Shown piece by piece: positions 22,394-32,700 of a DNA stretch of 64,000 bases. Under the pieces are notes generated by a model. It was given only the letters and a program-made list of their open reading frames with translations. It was not told the DNA's origin and did no database searches. Position 1 is the first letter of the stretch. Each line of letters begins with the position of its first letter. Origin of the DNA: Sepiola atlantica (Eukaryota; Mollusca; Cephalopoda; Sepiida; Sepiolidae); NCBI GenBank assembly GCA_963556195.1, contig OY744522.1, positions 34,105,443 to 34,169,442 of the forward strand, given 5' to 3'. A program made the position numbers and the translations under genes.

Positions 22394-22815
22394 ATGAAAG
22401 CTCGAAACGCTAGCGTATGTAGGTAAAAATAATTTAATATTATTTATTTAAAAATTAATATTATTATAAGCCCCTTTAATAAGATTAAAGTTGAGCCCTG
22501 TTCGAGGAAGTTAAACATAGACAGACACGTACCTATAAGGCATATTCCGACAACGTTCGTAGAATCTCTAGTTAGTCTTTCTTGATATGCTGCCCTTCAC
22601 ATAAATAGAACTTAAATTCCTTTCTTGAATGTGTTAATGTCCCGTGGCCTAATGGTTACAGCGCTTGCTTACGGAGTCTAGGTTAATTATGTGGCAGGGG
22701 TTCGAACCATGCGAAAGTCCGAGATTATCATCCCTGCACTGATGAGTGAAAGCTCAAAATGCTAGCGTATGTAGGTAAAAATAATTTAATATTATTCATT
22801 TAAAAATTAATATAT
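22394..22815 (+). mobile_element. tRNA-headed SINE flanked by a second copy of its tail
   Basis: A pol III promoter-like head lies at about 22637-22735, with an A box TGGCCTAATGG and a B box GGTTCGAACC. The tail at 22745-22815 contains a CTAGCGTATGTAGGTAAAAA phrase followed by ATTTAAAAATTAAT. The same tail (about 75 bp, a few differences) occurs at 22394-22468. This could be two SINE copies, the first truncated, or a duplication. The head does not fold as a normal tRNA, so it is not a tRNA gene. Confidence 0.6.
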
Positions 22816-22934
22816 ATATATATATATATATATATTACAGGGTTACAGCAAAATCCAACACTTGACAAAAAATAAAACGAAATAGGCAATAAAAACAAAA
22901 AATGGCAGCGACCCAACAGTTTATTTAGCAACAG

Positions 22935-23640
22935 TTAGTTACATACTACATTATTTTTCAATGTAGCCGTCGCCGCCAGAGACGACCATCTCAAGGCGGG
23001 CATGTCGTTGTCTATAGCGACAAACGCCTTTATGACATCAGCCTTCAGGGAGTCTATCGTGTTGTGAACATGCTTGTTGGTCTTGGCCTCGATCACGGCC
23101 CAGAAGAAATAGTTGCAATATGGTGAGGAGGGCGGCCACAAGTCTGGCAACCAGTGGTGAGCAACATTGTTGAGTGGCCACGCCTGGGTTGTCTTGTCCT
23201 TGTGTGCAGAAACGGAATCCTGCTGGAAGATGTAGGGGCGTCCGGTGGTGATCTCCTCCATTTAGGGCTTGACCATGCTCCTCAGCATTTCCTGGTAGAT
23301 CTCGGCGGTGACTCTCAGGCCCTTTCGAAAGAAGAACAGAAGCATGACGTCCCCCCCTCGCTGGAGATAATGCTAACACCATGACGGAGGAGGAAAATTT
23401 GTATGTTTCACGACCGGAACTTCCTCTATGTCTTTGCAGATCCACGTTTCATTCTGCCTGTTTGAAATTTTTTTCATCAGAGAAAAACCTCAGCATCCCG
23501 GCAGACCCGTGCTTGAGCTTGACTTTCCTCGACTCCTTGGAGGCATTTGTTATGAGTATGCGGCGAGACTTGCAGTAAGAAGAGTAACTAATGTCTTTCT
23601 TGATCGTTCGGCAGATCGTCGACTTGTGATAACCCATGTC
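22935..23640 (-). pseudogene. mariner/Tc1-like transposase, frameshifted
   Basis: Minus-strand order: helix-turn-helix text HKSTICRTIKKDISYSSY at about 23590, LRFFSDEKNFKQ with the first catalytic Asp at about 23460-23490, a scrambled middle (frame 23038-23445), then YIFQQDSVSAHKDKTT with the second Asp at about 23220. WPPSSPYCNYFFWAVIEAKT (about 23100) is where the third Asp of family members (SSPDLNPLDY) has changed to other residues. The missing third acidic residue plus frame breaks make it inactive. It belongs to the same family as the fragment at 15960-16470. Confidence 0.85.
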
Positions 23641-24543
23641 AGCGGTGATCTTGGCGTAGCTCTGGCTTCAGAGTTTGCTACAACACTCTGTGTATGTACA
23701 TATTGCAGTGTAACTTATTGATGTTGGGTCTCCCTAATTCAAAAACTTTCGACAGGCCCGAGTCTGGACACATGGCTTAGTGAATAGAAGTATTGGTTAA
23801 ATATGGTTTAATTTGGTTTGTATGTTTTATGGCATATCAGCCCATTTGAGGATATTTAATGCCAAATGATATATAACAAGAATAATAATTTACCGATACA
23901 GAAATGTAACAGAACCTGATTGTATCTTGCCGTGTGTTTGAATTCAGTTATGTGGTCTTTGAGGTGCGTAAATAAGGAGGAAAAAAAGAGTTGGTGAATG
24001 TGTCGGAAGGTGTTGAGCAAAAGTTCCGATGTTAGTAAATTTTGTGTTCTCAGATATTATTGCAAAGCAGTTTCAACACAAGTTTCCTATTGTAAACAAT
24101 TTATTGATTGGTTTAGTTTGTCAGTTATATGGCATATCAAACCTTTATGCGTCATTTAGTGTCGAACCACATAAGCTATTGTAAATCATTTATTAACTGG
24201 AAGAGTTTGTTGTATAGCATATCAACTATTTTTGAATTATTCTATGCTCAAACACAAGCACCCAAACATAAAGATAGTGAGCATTTTGTGTTGCTGTAGT
24301 TTAATACAGAGGCAGGCAAGATGGCGACATATGTAATAATATCATTTAACGTAGATACACAAAAACTAGTTATTCACACACTCTACTGAGATTCTAAGGT
24401 TTTATGACTATTGGAGTTCATTCCACTTCCCCCAAATTGGCCTATTTAAAAAAATAATAATAAGCCACAGTGATTGTAACGGAGTACTATTTCTTTCATT
24501 TAAATTCATTAAACATTTTTTTTTTTTCACTTTTCATTTTCAG

Positions 24544-24750
24544 GCGGGCGTCAAGGGAAGTTGCCTGTGGACGCTTTTGAGAAGTACGATTTTTCTTCCA
24601 AAACTTGGGAAAAGTTAGCGAAAGTTCCTTCAAAACGAGTCTTTGCTCTTTATGTGTCAAACAGCACTCACATCTTTAGTGTTGGTGGATTGAAACAAAA
24701 AGCCGAGGAAGGATTTTCGGATACTTTGGAATGTTATGACATTACGGAAA
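24544..24750 (+). CDS. KLHDC8: KLHDC8-like kelch protein, coding exon 3
   Basis: Encodes codons 180-248 (ends on base 1 of codon 249). It starts GGRQGKLPVDAFEKYDFSSK, and GGRQGKLPV is nearly invariant in vertebrate KLHDC8A/B, which fixes the orthology. It continues TWEKLAKVPSKRVFALYVSN and IFSVGGLKQK, then DTLECYDITE, completing blade four and starting blade five. Acceptor AG is at 24542-24543. The donor GAAA|GTGAGT is at 24751. The following intron is the longest of the gene. Confidence 0.95.
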
Positions 24751-24939
24751 GTGAGTAGCAGTCTTTATTTTAAACTGAAAAATGAGCATATGTAGTGATG
24801 AGATGTTGCATGTGAACGTGATGATGTGAAATATGCATACAGAATTCAAAATGAGAACCAATTAGATTTCAAGCACCGCAGAATAAGCAAATATGAAAAG
24901 GACGAATTTGGGTCGACACCGGTTTCTTTGACTTCCGGT

Positions 24940-26235
24940 TGACCTTCACGCACGCACGTGGAACCTCTAAACAAATGGATAATTCGCAAAACAAAAGGAT
25001 AATTCACAAAACAAAACTAAACTATTGTGAGTTTTTACGTTTTTCGTTAAAAAGTCGGTTTTTCATATAGGGAAAAATTTATTTTAAGAAAAAGGGAGAG
25101 TATATTAAATATTTATTTTTTAATCTAGTGTGCGTTGTTTTTTATTATTTACGAAATTTTTGAATAAACAAACGAAACATTGCAGAGGTCATGTCCCTAT
25201 TTACTTGTCTCCTCACAAGAGCGGAGTTAGACTCAAGGTCGGTTTTTAATGTAGGGTGTGTCTTTTTTTAATTAAAAGTTTTAAAACTTTTTTTGGTAAG
25301 CCAGAAGTATAAACAAACGAAATAAAATTTAACTTTTTTAATTAAAATTATTCTGCATTGTTTTGTCAATAACTTACCTGTCCTCTGTCAGTGAAGAAGA
25401 AATTCTTCTAGACCGAGGTAATTTTAATTTTCTTCCTGATTCAGAGTGCCCCTTTTTAGGGAGCTTGATTTTCCCTACATTAAAAACATGACCTTGTGTC
25501 TCATTTGTCCTAGTAGAGAGGCAAAAAATTTGTAACTTTTTTTTAATTAAAAATTTATTCTTTTATAAATTTCTAAGGTTGACTTTTAATGTAGGGAAAA
25601 TCCAGCTCACCTCTGTCTAACTCCGCCTTTGTGGGGAGACAAGTAAATAGGGATGCAATCTCTGCAATGTTTCTTTGACTTCCGGTTAACCTTTATTAAA
25701 AAAATTTTTTAATAAAACTAATCATTTTTAATATTTTATTTTATTATGCATAAAAATTGCCTCAGTCTAGAAGGATTTTTACTTAACTGACCGAGGACAG
25801 GAAAAATATTGACAAAACTACACAGAATAGTTTTAATTAAAAAAAGTTAAATTTCGTTTGGCTTATAGAAAAAAGTTTGTAAACTTTTTTTAAACTCTAA
25901 AGTTTACAAAATGTTAAAAACCGACCTTATGTCTAAATCTGTCCTCGTGGGGAGACAAGTAAATAGGGATATGCAATGTTTCGTTTGTTTATTAAGTTTT
26001 GTAAAAAAAAAAAAAATACTCGCCCTGCATTTAAAAATAAATATTTAATATATCCCCCTTCCATTTTTCTTAAAATAAATCTTTCTATATATTAAAAACT
26101 GACCTTTTGACAAAAAGAAATTAAAAACTTAAAATAGTTTTAATTAAAAATAAAGGTTTATTATCCATTTGTTTACAGTGTTAGTTTAGTTTCGTTTATC
26201 GTATTATCCGTTTGTTTACAGGTTCCACATGTAAC
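24940..26235. mobile_element. foldback-type element with multiple internal inverted repeats
   Basis: Outer arms: GTGGAACCT...AAACAAATGGATAAT at about 24958-24985 and the inverse ATTATCCGTTTGTTTACAGG near 26200-26235. Inside, a block around GACAAGTAAATAGGGA/CTATTTACTTGTCTCC occurs at about 25195, 25640 and 25950 in mixed orientation, as do ACCGACCTT and ACTTCCGGTT(G/A)ACC boxes. No ORF is present. The structure is typical of non-autonomous foldback DNA elements; the superfamily is unknown. Confidence 0.65.
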
Positions 26236-26477
26236 ACTATCACTTTCCGGGGAGAGTAACTTGGTGTGTGTGCACTGTGGATACGTCTTTTGAAGGGCTG
26301 CTAATGTCCTTGCACGTTACCCAGCTCCCCGAGTGACAAATGATAGGAACATATCCTTCATAAAAGGGGTTGATCTGTCGTCTGGCTTGACGGGTCTTAA
26401 GTAACGTCATTAGACGTAATTAATCCTGACTTCATTAATACTCTCCAGAGAATTAATCATCTGGCTGAGACCACCAG

Positions 26478-26940
26478 AGAAAGAGAGAGAGAGAATATAC
26501 ATCAGAGAGAGAGAGAGAGTATACATCACAAAGAGAGAGAGAGAGTATACATCACAAAAAGAGAGAGTATACATCACAAAGAGAGAGAGAGTATACATCA
26601 CAAAGAGAGAGAGAGTATACATCACAAAGAGAGAGAGAGTATACATCACAAAAAGAGAGAGAGAGTATACATCACAAAAAGAGAGAGAGAGAGAGTATAC
26701 ATCACAAAAAGAGAGAGAGAGAGAGTATACATCACAAAAAGAGAGAGAGAGAGTATACATCACAAAAAGAGAGAGAGAGTATACATCACAAAGAGAGAGA
26801 GAGAGAGTATACATCACAAAAAGAAAGAGAGAGTATACACCACAAAGAGAGAGAGAGAGAGAACAAGTATACATCACAAAGAGAGAGAGAGAGAGAACAA
26901 GTATACATCACAAAAAGAAAGAGACAGAGAGATAATACAG
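26478..26940. repeat. (GA)n-spaced minisatellite
   Basis: About 17 units of GTATACATCACAAA followed by a variable AGAGAG run, unit length about 21-30 bp. The open frames across it (repeated LSLFVMYT) are a repeat artefact. Confidence 0.95.
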
Positions 26941-28099
26941 TCATTACTGTTTTCAGTTTCAACATATCCCGAGTGACAGTGATTTGATCTTTAACCCAGC
27001 AGCTGACAGTTTTCGATTGTTGATATTTAACCTGACATCTCGACAGCAGCCAGTGACCCACAAAGTTATAACATCTTGGATTGCATTCACCATGTTTGAT
27101 ACAACAATAACATATTCTGAATTCTACGTTTCTCCCTCAGAGTACAAAGAATGTCTGGTGCCAACAGATCTCTAGCTCCCACAAAAGGGTCACTATTCTT
27201 GTTACACACGTTCCTGCACAAAAATCAACATAATGGGTGTGGACCCGAATTCGTCCTTTTCATATTTTCGTATTCTGGGGTTCCTGAAATCTAATTCATC
27301 CCCAAATGATAATGTGTAACAACTAAAAATTTGTTAGTGTTAATTACTATGCTAGATACTTTAACATTTTGTGACTAGTTTTGTAAGTAATGTTATTAAT
27401 TGTGGAATGTCTAGTTTTAATGTTAAAAAATATTTACTCTTTTTATTTTGGTATCATACTGTATTGTTTTTGTGATATTAACTAAAATGTGTCTTTTGAG
27501 TAGAGGGGCAGTCATGTTTTTGTAGGTATTGGCAAATTGACCTAGTGTCAGAAAAATACATGGGAAAACTGTTGTTGTAGCATAACTGATGTAACAATTA
27601 GTTTTTTTTTATTATCTGTTTTGCAATAAAATCCTTTGGACATGTTGAAATTTAGATTGGATTGAATAAATAGTTTCAATTTATTTATTTTTTAACTCGT
27701 AAATTTATAAATAATTAGCAAACCTGTGTCCTGGCATTGTCCGAGAAAATAGAGAACCTTAAGAATCTCCTTACCCCAACCATAAACTATTGAATTATTT
27801 TCCTCTTATGAGATGGTGCTAGCAGCCAAGTTGTCAATTGAGTTATCTCCCCTTTGCAGATTGGCGGTTTGAAAACTCCAAACATAGATGGCTCTGGTTG
27901 GTAGGCAATTTACATAGGTGGTGGGTTTATTAGTATGAAAAATGTAATTTTTGTATTAAAGAGGTCAGTTGACTTTTGGTCAGCAAAGTGGACACTGAAC
28001 AGATTTTTCGTTGTGGTGTCGCCGAAGAAAAGTTAATTTAATTCCATTATCGGATTAAAACTACAAAAAGACTGGATCTGTTTGCTCTATTGTTCTATA

Positions 28100-28900
28100 G
28101 TAAGGTTCCTATCTTCAGTACAATTTTTTTTCTTTGTATGTATTTTGTAATGCACAGGATTACCTACACTTAGCTTGACCTCTTTCCTACACTTAGCTTG
28201 ACCTCTTTTGTTCCTCCTTTTCTGTGCCTTTTTTATTCATCTCTTTGCTTGAATAACCATCTGATGTTGTTTCTCTAATATCATCTTATGGTGATCTTCT
28301 TCACCCATATACTTTAGTATATTTTCCACTCATTCATAGTAAATCTCATTGCCACTAAGGCTGGCATTAGATACTTATCGCAATCTTCTTTATTAGCCTC
28401 TGCCAATTTTGCTAGCACATCTGCTAAAGTTTTATATAACCTTTCTACCGTAGCATTACTTTGTGGGTGGCAAGGAGAGGAGGTTGTGTCATATTTAAAC
28501 TTTCCAACGTTTCTGTCATTGTCTTATTAATGCTCTTGGGGTCATTGTTTGAGACCAACTGCATAGGAGCTCAGTATCTAGGAAATATCTCTGACGGAAT
28601 CAGTTCTAGTACTGTCTCTGCCTTCTTGTCCGGCACTGCATAAGCCTCAGGCTAATTGATTAGCAAATCTAAAGAACTAACTATATACATATTCTCGCTA
28701 CTGGTTTCTCTGATATATCCATACTTATTTTGTGAAAGGGATACGTGGGGACATCCGTGTCTTCTAAGGAAGCCATCTCATTCCTTCTGCTCTGTGCTTG
28801 GCATATCACACAACTATTCATGTACCCCATAACTTCAGTCAATATTACTTTCTCCCTATCAATTTGTAGATCTTCTCTATTCCCATATAGCAATATACCA
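28100..28900 (-). pseudogene. Ty3/gypsy integrase region (element C, 3' part)
   Basis: Minus-strand reading: the zinc-binding end MNSCVICQAQSRRNEMASLE, then YPFHKISMDIS opening the catalytic core (28681-28893). Next comes VPDKKAETVLELIPSEIFPR with PMQLVSNND (28520-28640), and a frame-shifted TVERF-type end near 28440. A basic C-terminal tail lies at 28150-28300, where a 25-bp piece (CCTACACTTAGCTTGACCTC) is tandemly duplicated at about 28164-28208. In the D,D-35-E triad the first Asp is visible, but the surrounding frame is broken. This is the 3' end of a gypsy element whose gag lies near 34.4 kb. Confidence 0.8.
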
Positions 28901-29149
28901 ATATTTCTCCTATTAGACTTGCTGGAACAAACAATCCAAGTCTCGCTTCATCGTTTCCATTATAATGTAATGTCGCTTATTCATTAACTTATGTGAGTTT
29001 ATAAACTGAATTTAGTTTTATCATCCACCTCTGGTTCAAATCTGATCGACAGCTGATTAGGAATTTTCGCACAACAAATCCGCACGCATATTCTTTTTTG
29101 TCACTAAGTAGTTTATTTTGCGTATTCACTTAGCTTAAACGTGCACTAT

Positions 29150-29700
29150 TCAATCTTTTTTGTTTGTCCAATCTGCTTCTAACAAGTATTTAATGGGTTT
29201 ACGGTCGGTCTTTATTGTAAATACCACACCATTCAGGTAGTAGTCTCTTTTCTGCACATTATAACATATGCTCCCTTCTCTATCACTGACCATCTCTGCT
29301 GAGTCTGCGATAATTTGTGTGACGGGATGGCGCAGTGGCTTTGTTGGTATCGACACGGACTGCGAATCTGGGTGTGCCAGGTTCAAATCCAAATCATTCC
29401 ACTGAAAACGCTTCCATCAAACCCACATGACACTTGTGTCTAATCTCCTGGAGGGGGGATAAATAGAAATCACATTAACACTTGTCCACGGGTGGCCTCG
29501 GCCTTGATAAAGTGGTGGTTTCTGTTTAATTTTTAGAAAAAAAAAAAAAATATCTCGTCTGGTATACTGGGCACAAGATATGACTGAATAAGGATCACTC
29601 CAATGCTCTTATCGATATTGCAGTTAATTACGCCTTTCAAATTCTTCGTTCCGCTCAAATCTTGCATATTTCTTTGTTAGAGCTATCATAAGTGCGGCCA
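29150..29700 (-). pseudogene. Ty3/gypsy RNase H piece (element C), split by a SINE
   Basis: At 29150-29320 the minus strand reads RDYYLNGVVFTIKTDRKPIK then YLLEADWTNKK, the classic gypsy RNase H block. At 29560-29640 it reads GVILIQSYLVPSIPDE, a trace of the sequence just upstream. The 230-bp SINE at 29321-29550 lies between them. Lies in intron 3 of KLHDC8. Confidence 0.72.
29321..29550 (+). mobile_element. tRNA-headed SINE
   Basis: A box TGGCGCAGTGG at 29328-29338 and B box GGTTCAAATCC at 29380-29390, spaced as in a pol III tRNA-type promoter. A body of about 150 bp follows, with CTTGTGTCTAATCTCCTGGA and GGATAAATAGAAATC, then A14 at 29537-29550. It interrupts the gypsy RNase H coding block. 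Its tail shares a motif with the U2-headed element at 31694-32071. Clear target duplications were not found. Confidence 0.75.
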
Positions 29701-29746
29701 ACCGGGAGAATGCTGGAACGAATCTTCGTTCATAAAATTTTTTTTT

Positions 29747-30510
29747 TTATGGAAATCGCTCCAGACAAGGCATGAACTCGCTTGATGTAAAAAGGTAACA
29801 AGAACAAATATGATTATCGTAAAGACAGTAGATGCCTATTGACCTTAAACAGTCAGCAGGAAGAGAGTTCCACAAGCCTGCAATTCTTGGAAAGAAGCTA
29901 CTGGAATAGGAAGCTGTATTACAATGAGGTATCAAAACAGCGAATTGATGGAGATCACTAGACCAACGAGTCCAACAAAAGAAGCTGGGAAATAGATCAC
30001 ATAATTTTGAAGAACACATATCATAATAGTATTTATAGAAAAGACTGTGACTATCAACATCATGTCTGTGAGTAGGAAGGTGTAGAGAATTAGATACATT
30101 TCTGCACCTTATCAAGAACCCTCAAATGGGACAGAGATTCACCAGCCAAAATATGACAACAGTACTTCATACATGGTCTGATAGTAGATTTTTAGAGATA
30201 GAGAATAGCCTCAGGCATGAGAAAGTGTTTGGAGCGATAGTGAGAACCGACTTTACAAGAAGCAGAAAGAGCAATGGATCTAATGTATGAACTCCATGAG
30301 GATCTCAGGAAGAAAAGAGACACGCCTACGATTGAAAGATACAAGCTGAGTTTTAACAGGATTATATGAAACAAGCCATTTCGTACCCCAATCCACAAAT
30401 GAATCCAGGTCAACTTCAAGATCAGCTGCATCTTTCGACTGATCTGAGGGAGATGGGTGAGAAGCAACACCAGAATAGAGTGGTATCATCAGCATAGATG
30501 TTAATTTTCT
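29747..30510 (-). pseudogene. jockey-like LINE, RT palm to C-terminus
   Basis: Minus strand: the polymerase motif YADD is at 30485-30496, but the next residues, LYSGVASHPSPSDQSKDA, are in another frame. It continues LEVDLDSFVDWGTKWLVSYN and TQLVSFNRRRVSFLPEI, then RSIALSASCKVGSHYRSKHF. It ends with LHLPTHRHDVDSHSLFYKYY and NTASYSSSFFPRIAGLWNSL at 29760-30100, the usual end of these LINEs. The frameshift directly behind YADD inactivates it. It is probably the same family as 1-724. Confidence 0.85.
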
Positions 30511-30673
30511 GAATAATATTCAATCATGCCGATGAAACCATTAACTTACTTCATAATGCTCGATGCAGGTATCGCGCTAATTACTTCGCCCTAGCAATTT
30601 CTTACACACCTCCTAACACAATGGACATTAACTGGGTAAATATACCTGGGGAATTTGACAGCTCCATCAACTT

Positions 30674-30697
30674 TAACCCTAACCCTAACCCTAACCC
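30674..30697. repeat. interstitial telomere-like (TAACCC)4
   Basis: Four exact TAACCC units lie between two LINE fragments. TTAGGG is the telomeric repeat in molluscs and vertebrates. Confidence 0.9.
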
Positions 30698-31679
30698 TCG
30701 GTCTAGAGCTTCTCCTTCACATTTGTACTAAGTTCCAAGTCTCTCGGAATTACCTCTTCTATTATGATCTGATTTGTCAAGTCTGTGATCATCTCAGTGC
30801 CTGTTTCCCCCGCAGCCTTTAACATTTCAGCAACAACGTCTGACAATCCTTCATCCTTACTCTTCATCTTACTCATTGCATCTTTCTCAATTCTTATAGT
30901 TGGACCCAATACTACTTCTGCAATTTCTAGTTTTTCTCGGCTCCATGGAAACTCAGTATTCAATAATCTGTCATAATGGCATTTCCAAGCATCCCTCTTG
31001 TCCTGTTCATATGTAATTAACACTCGATTGTCGTTTTGAATGCACTTCTTTCAAACAATATCCATATTTGTCTTTGCCGTCTCTTTAACTATCCTGAATA
31101 TTTTGTTCTTTTAGCCATCCTTTTAATTATCCTCAATACTTCATCCTTTTGGTCATCCCTTCGTAGTATATCAGGAAATCTAGCTTGCAAAGCCTCCGTC
31201 TTGGCTTTGTATACTGCTCTTCTTGCTTCCCTCTTTGCCACTAGATAGATTTCCTTATTCAATAAACCTTTTATCCACTGGCTCCACTGTTTCTGCTTTT
31301 CTTTGATACGCGTCTCAACTTCCTCATTCCACCACTATGTCACCCTATGCCTTGGGAGCTCTTTCGTCCACCCACAAGTCTGGTTTATTACCCCCAACAG
31401 TGTATCTTTCAACCTCTTCCTCTGTCTCTAAACTCACGTGACGTGTTCTTCGTTCAACATCCACATCTTTCTCCTGGGAATAAACTTTCTCTTTAACTCA
31501 TGAGATTTCTTCAGCTTGAAATTGCAAATAACCGGATTGTGTTGTGTCACAAACTTTTCACCAGGCACCACTTTCATGTCACTCAAGAGATTTCTGTCCT
31601 TCTTCCTAACCAGCAGATAGTCTACCTGAATCTTTGCTGTGTCTGATACATATGTAACGAGATGGCTTTCCTTTTTCCT

Positions 31680-31693
31680 AAAAAGAGTGTTTG
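31680..31693. repeat. target-site duplication (left) of the U2-headed retroposon
   Basis: AAAAAGAGTGTTTG, identical to 32072-32085. Confidence 0.95.
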
Positions 31694-32071
31694 GTTCTTG
31701 GCCTTTTGGCTAAGATCAAAGTGTAGTATCTATTCCGATGGATGCTACACCCTATAGACTGGTATTGTCTTGGCCTTCGGGCTTGATTTACGCCGGTCTA
31801 TGGGACGGTCCTGTGTAGTTCTAGGAGGTCCACCCTCCCAGGCTTTGCCTCCCCTCTTTGGGGAGGAGTAAGTTTATTGCTTACTGCCTGAGGCGCACCT
31901 ACCGGGGAATGCCGACGGGGCTGCCCAGGCAATTTTTAATGGCCAGAGTGATCACTTCTCGGGCACTGGCTTTTCAAGCCCCACTTTCCCGACCCTATCT
32001 TGGGTCACATCTTACCTTGTGGGAGTAAGATAAAACTGGCCTTGTGCCTAACTCCTGGAGAGGAGTAAATA
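31694..32071 (+). mobile_element. U2-snRNA-headed SINE-like retroposon
   Basis: The first about 42 bp match the 5' end of U2 snRNA (GGCCTTTTGGCTAAGATCA, then GTGTAGTATCT with the branch-site recognition GTAGTATC at 31723-31730). The body is not U2. It contains a stem (ATAGACTGG with CCGGTCTAT), a GGGGAGGAGTAAGTTTATTG phrase and a 3' tail GGCCTTGTGCCTAACTCCTG plus GAGAGGAGTAAAT. A perfect 14-bp target duplication brackets it, so it moved as one 378-bp unit by retroposition. Having a U2 head plus an unrelated body and LINE-like tail is SINE architecture. It is not a functional U2 gene because the Sm site and 3' domains are not recognisable. Confidence 0.82.
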
Positions 32072-32085
32072 AAAAAGAGTGTTTG
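32072..32085. repeat. target-site duplication (right) of the U2-headed retroposon
   Basis: AAAAAGAGTGTTTG, identical to 31680-31693. Confidence 0.95.
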
Positions 32086-32404
32086 CAACCAACATGTCCA
32101 TGGCGAGACCAAATTCCAAAATTCTTTTTCCTTCAGCATTCTTATCACCAAATCCATTTCCTTCATGCACGCCCTGAAAATCACTAAGGTTCTTTCCAAC
32201 ATGACCATCCAAATCTCCTGCCACAGCAAGTACTTCCTTCTCATCTTTCGCATTTTCATTGAAACCACAATGTGGAGCATAAACATATAGCAGTAAAAAT
32301 TCTCTCACCTACCATCAACTTTATCAGAATTATTCGCTTCAATCACTTTTTCTACCATATTTTCTATAAACATATCAACACCATCTGTTTTTTTTTTTCA
32401 TTTC

Positions 32405-32700
32405 TGAAGAGGAATTTATCTGCAAGTTGGTGTAACCCCAATTGCACCTGCCGGCTGGAGGAAGCGTAAAGATGGCCAACCGAAGACTAAGATTGGAACA
32501 GTGAAGGCAGACATGGAGCTGGTGGTTGGTCCCCACGTTTTTGGTTTTCGTTGTTGGAATAAAAAATTACCAAAGTATGCCAAGGACTCAGCTGCTGGCT
32601 GGCATGGATAGACCGCCTTGATGTGGGATGCAGTGAACTCATTTCGAGCTGGTTCAACCCACCCTAGGTGAATGCCATTACAGTTAGCTAGCAGAAGTCT
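32405..32700 (+). pseudogene. C-terminal tail fragment of another non-LTR retrotransposon
   Basis: The plus strand reads GVTPIAPAGWRKRKDGQPKT then KIGTVKADMELVVGPHVFGF and RCWNKKLPKYAKDS. A stop interrupts it, then MWDAVNSFRAGSTHPR. This looks like the basic C-terminal tail of a cephalopod LINE polyprotein (R-x-GQ-x-KT-x(4-5)-VK-x-D, VFG-x-R-x-W). It is opposite in strand to its neighbours and interrupts the gypsy RT that starts at about 32780. Confidence 0.55.

Larger units (their letters stand above)
21077..24543 (+). other. KLHDC8: KLHDC8 intron 2 (3467 bp, phase 1)
   Basis: GTAAGT at 21077, acceptor CATTTTCAG ending 24543. It holds tRNA-derived SINE sequence and a dead transposase. Bases 21100-22390 and 23721-24540 are AT-rich with no recognised gene. 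Confidence 0.88.
30703..32310 (-). pseudogene. LINE with EEP endonuclease and RT N-terminus, interrupted
   Basis: Minus-strand order: endonuclease text LLLYVYAPHCGFNENAKDEK, VAGDLDGHVGKN (catalytic GDxNxH-like block) and NAEGKRILEFGLAMDMLVAN at 32060-32300. After the inserted retroposon it continues TYVSDTAKIQVDYLLVRKKD (about 31610-31660). The RT N-terminal region at 30703-31023 has WKCHYDRLLNTEFPW and VVAEMLKAAGETGTEMITDL. The sequence breaks off near IPRDLELS, before the RT catalytic motifs. This octopus LINE type is often annotated as craniofacial development protein 2-like in databases. The insertion at 31694 restores cleanly when one 14-bp duplication is ignored, showing the LINE was there first. 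Confidence 0.87.

Noticed and set aside
22637..22735. Functional tRNA gene
   Set aside because: A and B boxes are present, but the spacing and arms do not fold to a cloverleaf, and it continues into a repeat tail. It is called a SINE head.
24170..24480. Similarity between 24280-24330 and 37890-37930 (GCTGTAGTTTAATACA) as a gene-specific regulatory repeat
   Set aside because: The shared stretch is short and the flanks are weakly related; most likely two decayed copies of one interspersed repeat.
26410..27061. ORFs rich in LSLSLFVMYT
   Set aside because: Direct translation of a GA-rich minisatellite; no gene features.
29321..29395. Functional tRNA gene
   Set aside because: Same reason: tRNA-like promoter boxes followed by a SINE body and poly-A.
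30674..30697. Chromosome end
   Set aside because: Only four telomere-like units, flanked on both sides by LINE sequence.
31694..31740. Functional U2 snRNA gene
   Set aside because: Only the first about 42 nt match. Downstream U2 domains and Sm site are not recognisable, and the unit is bracketed by target duplications.
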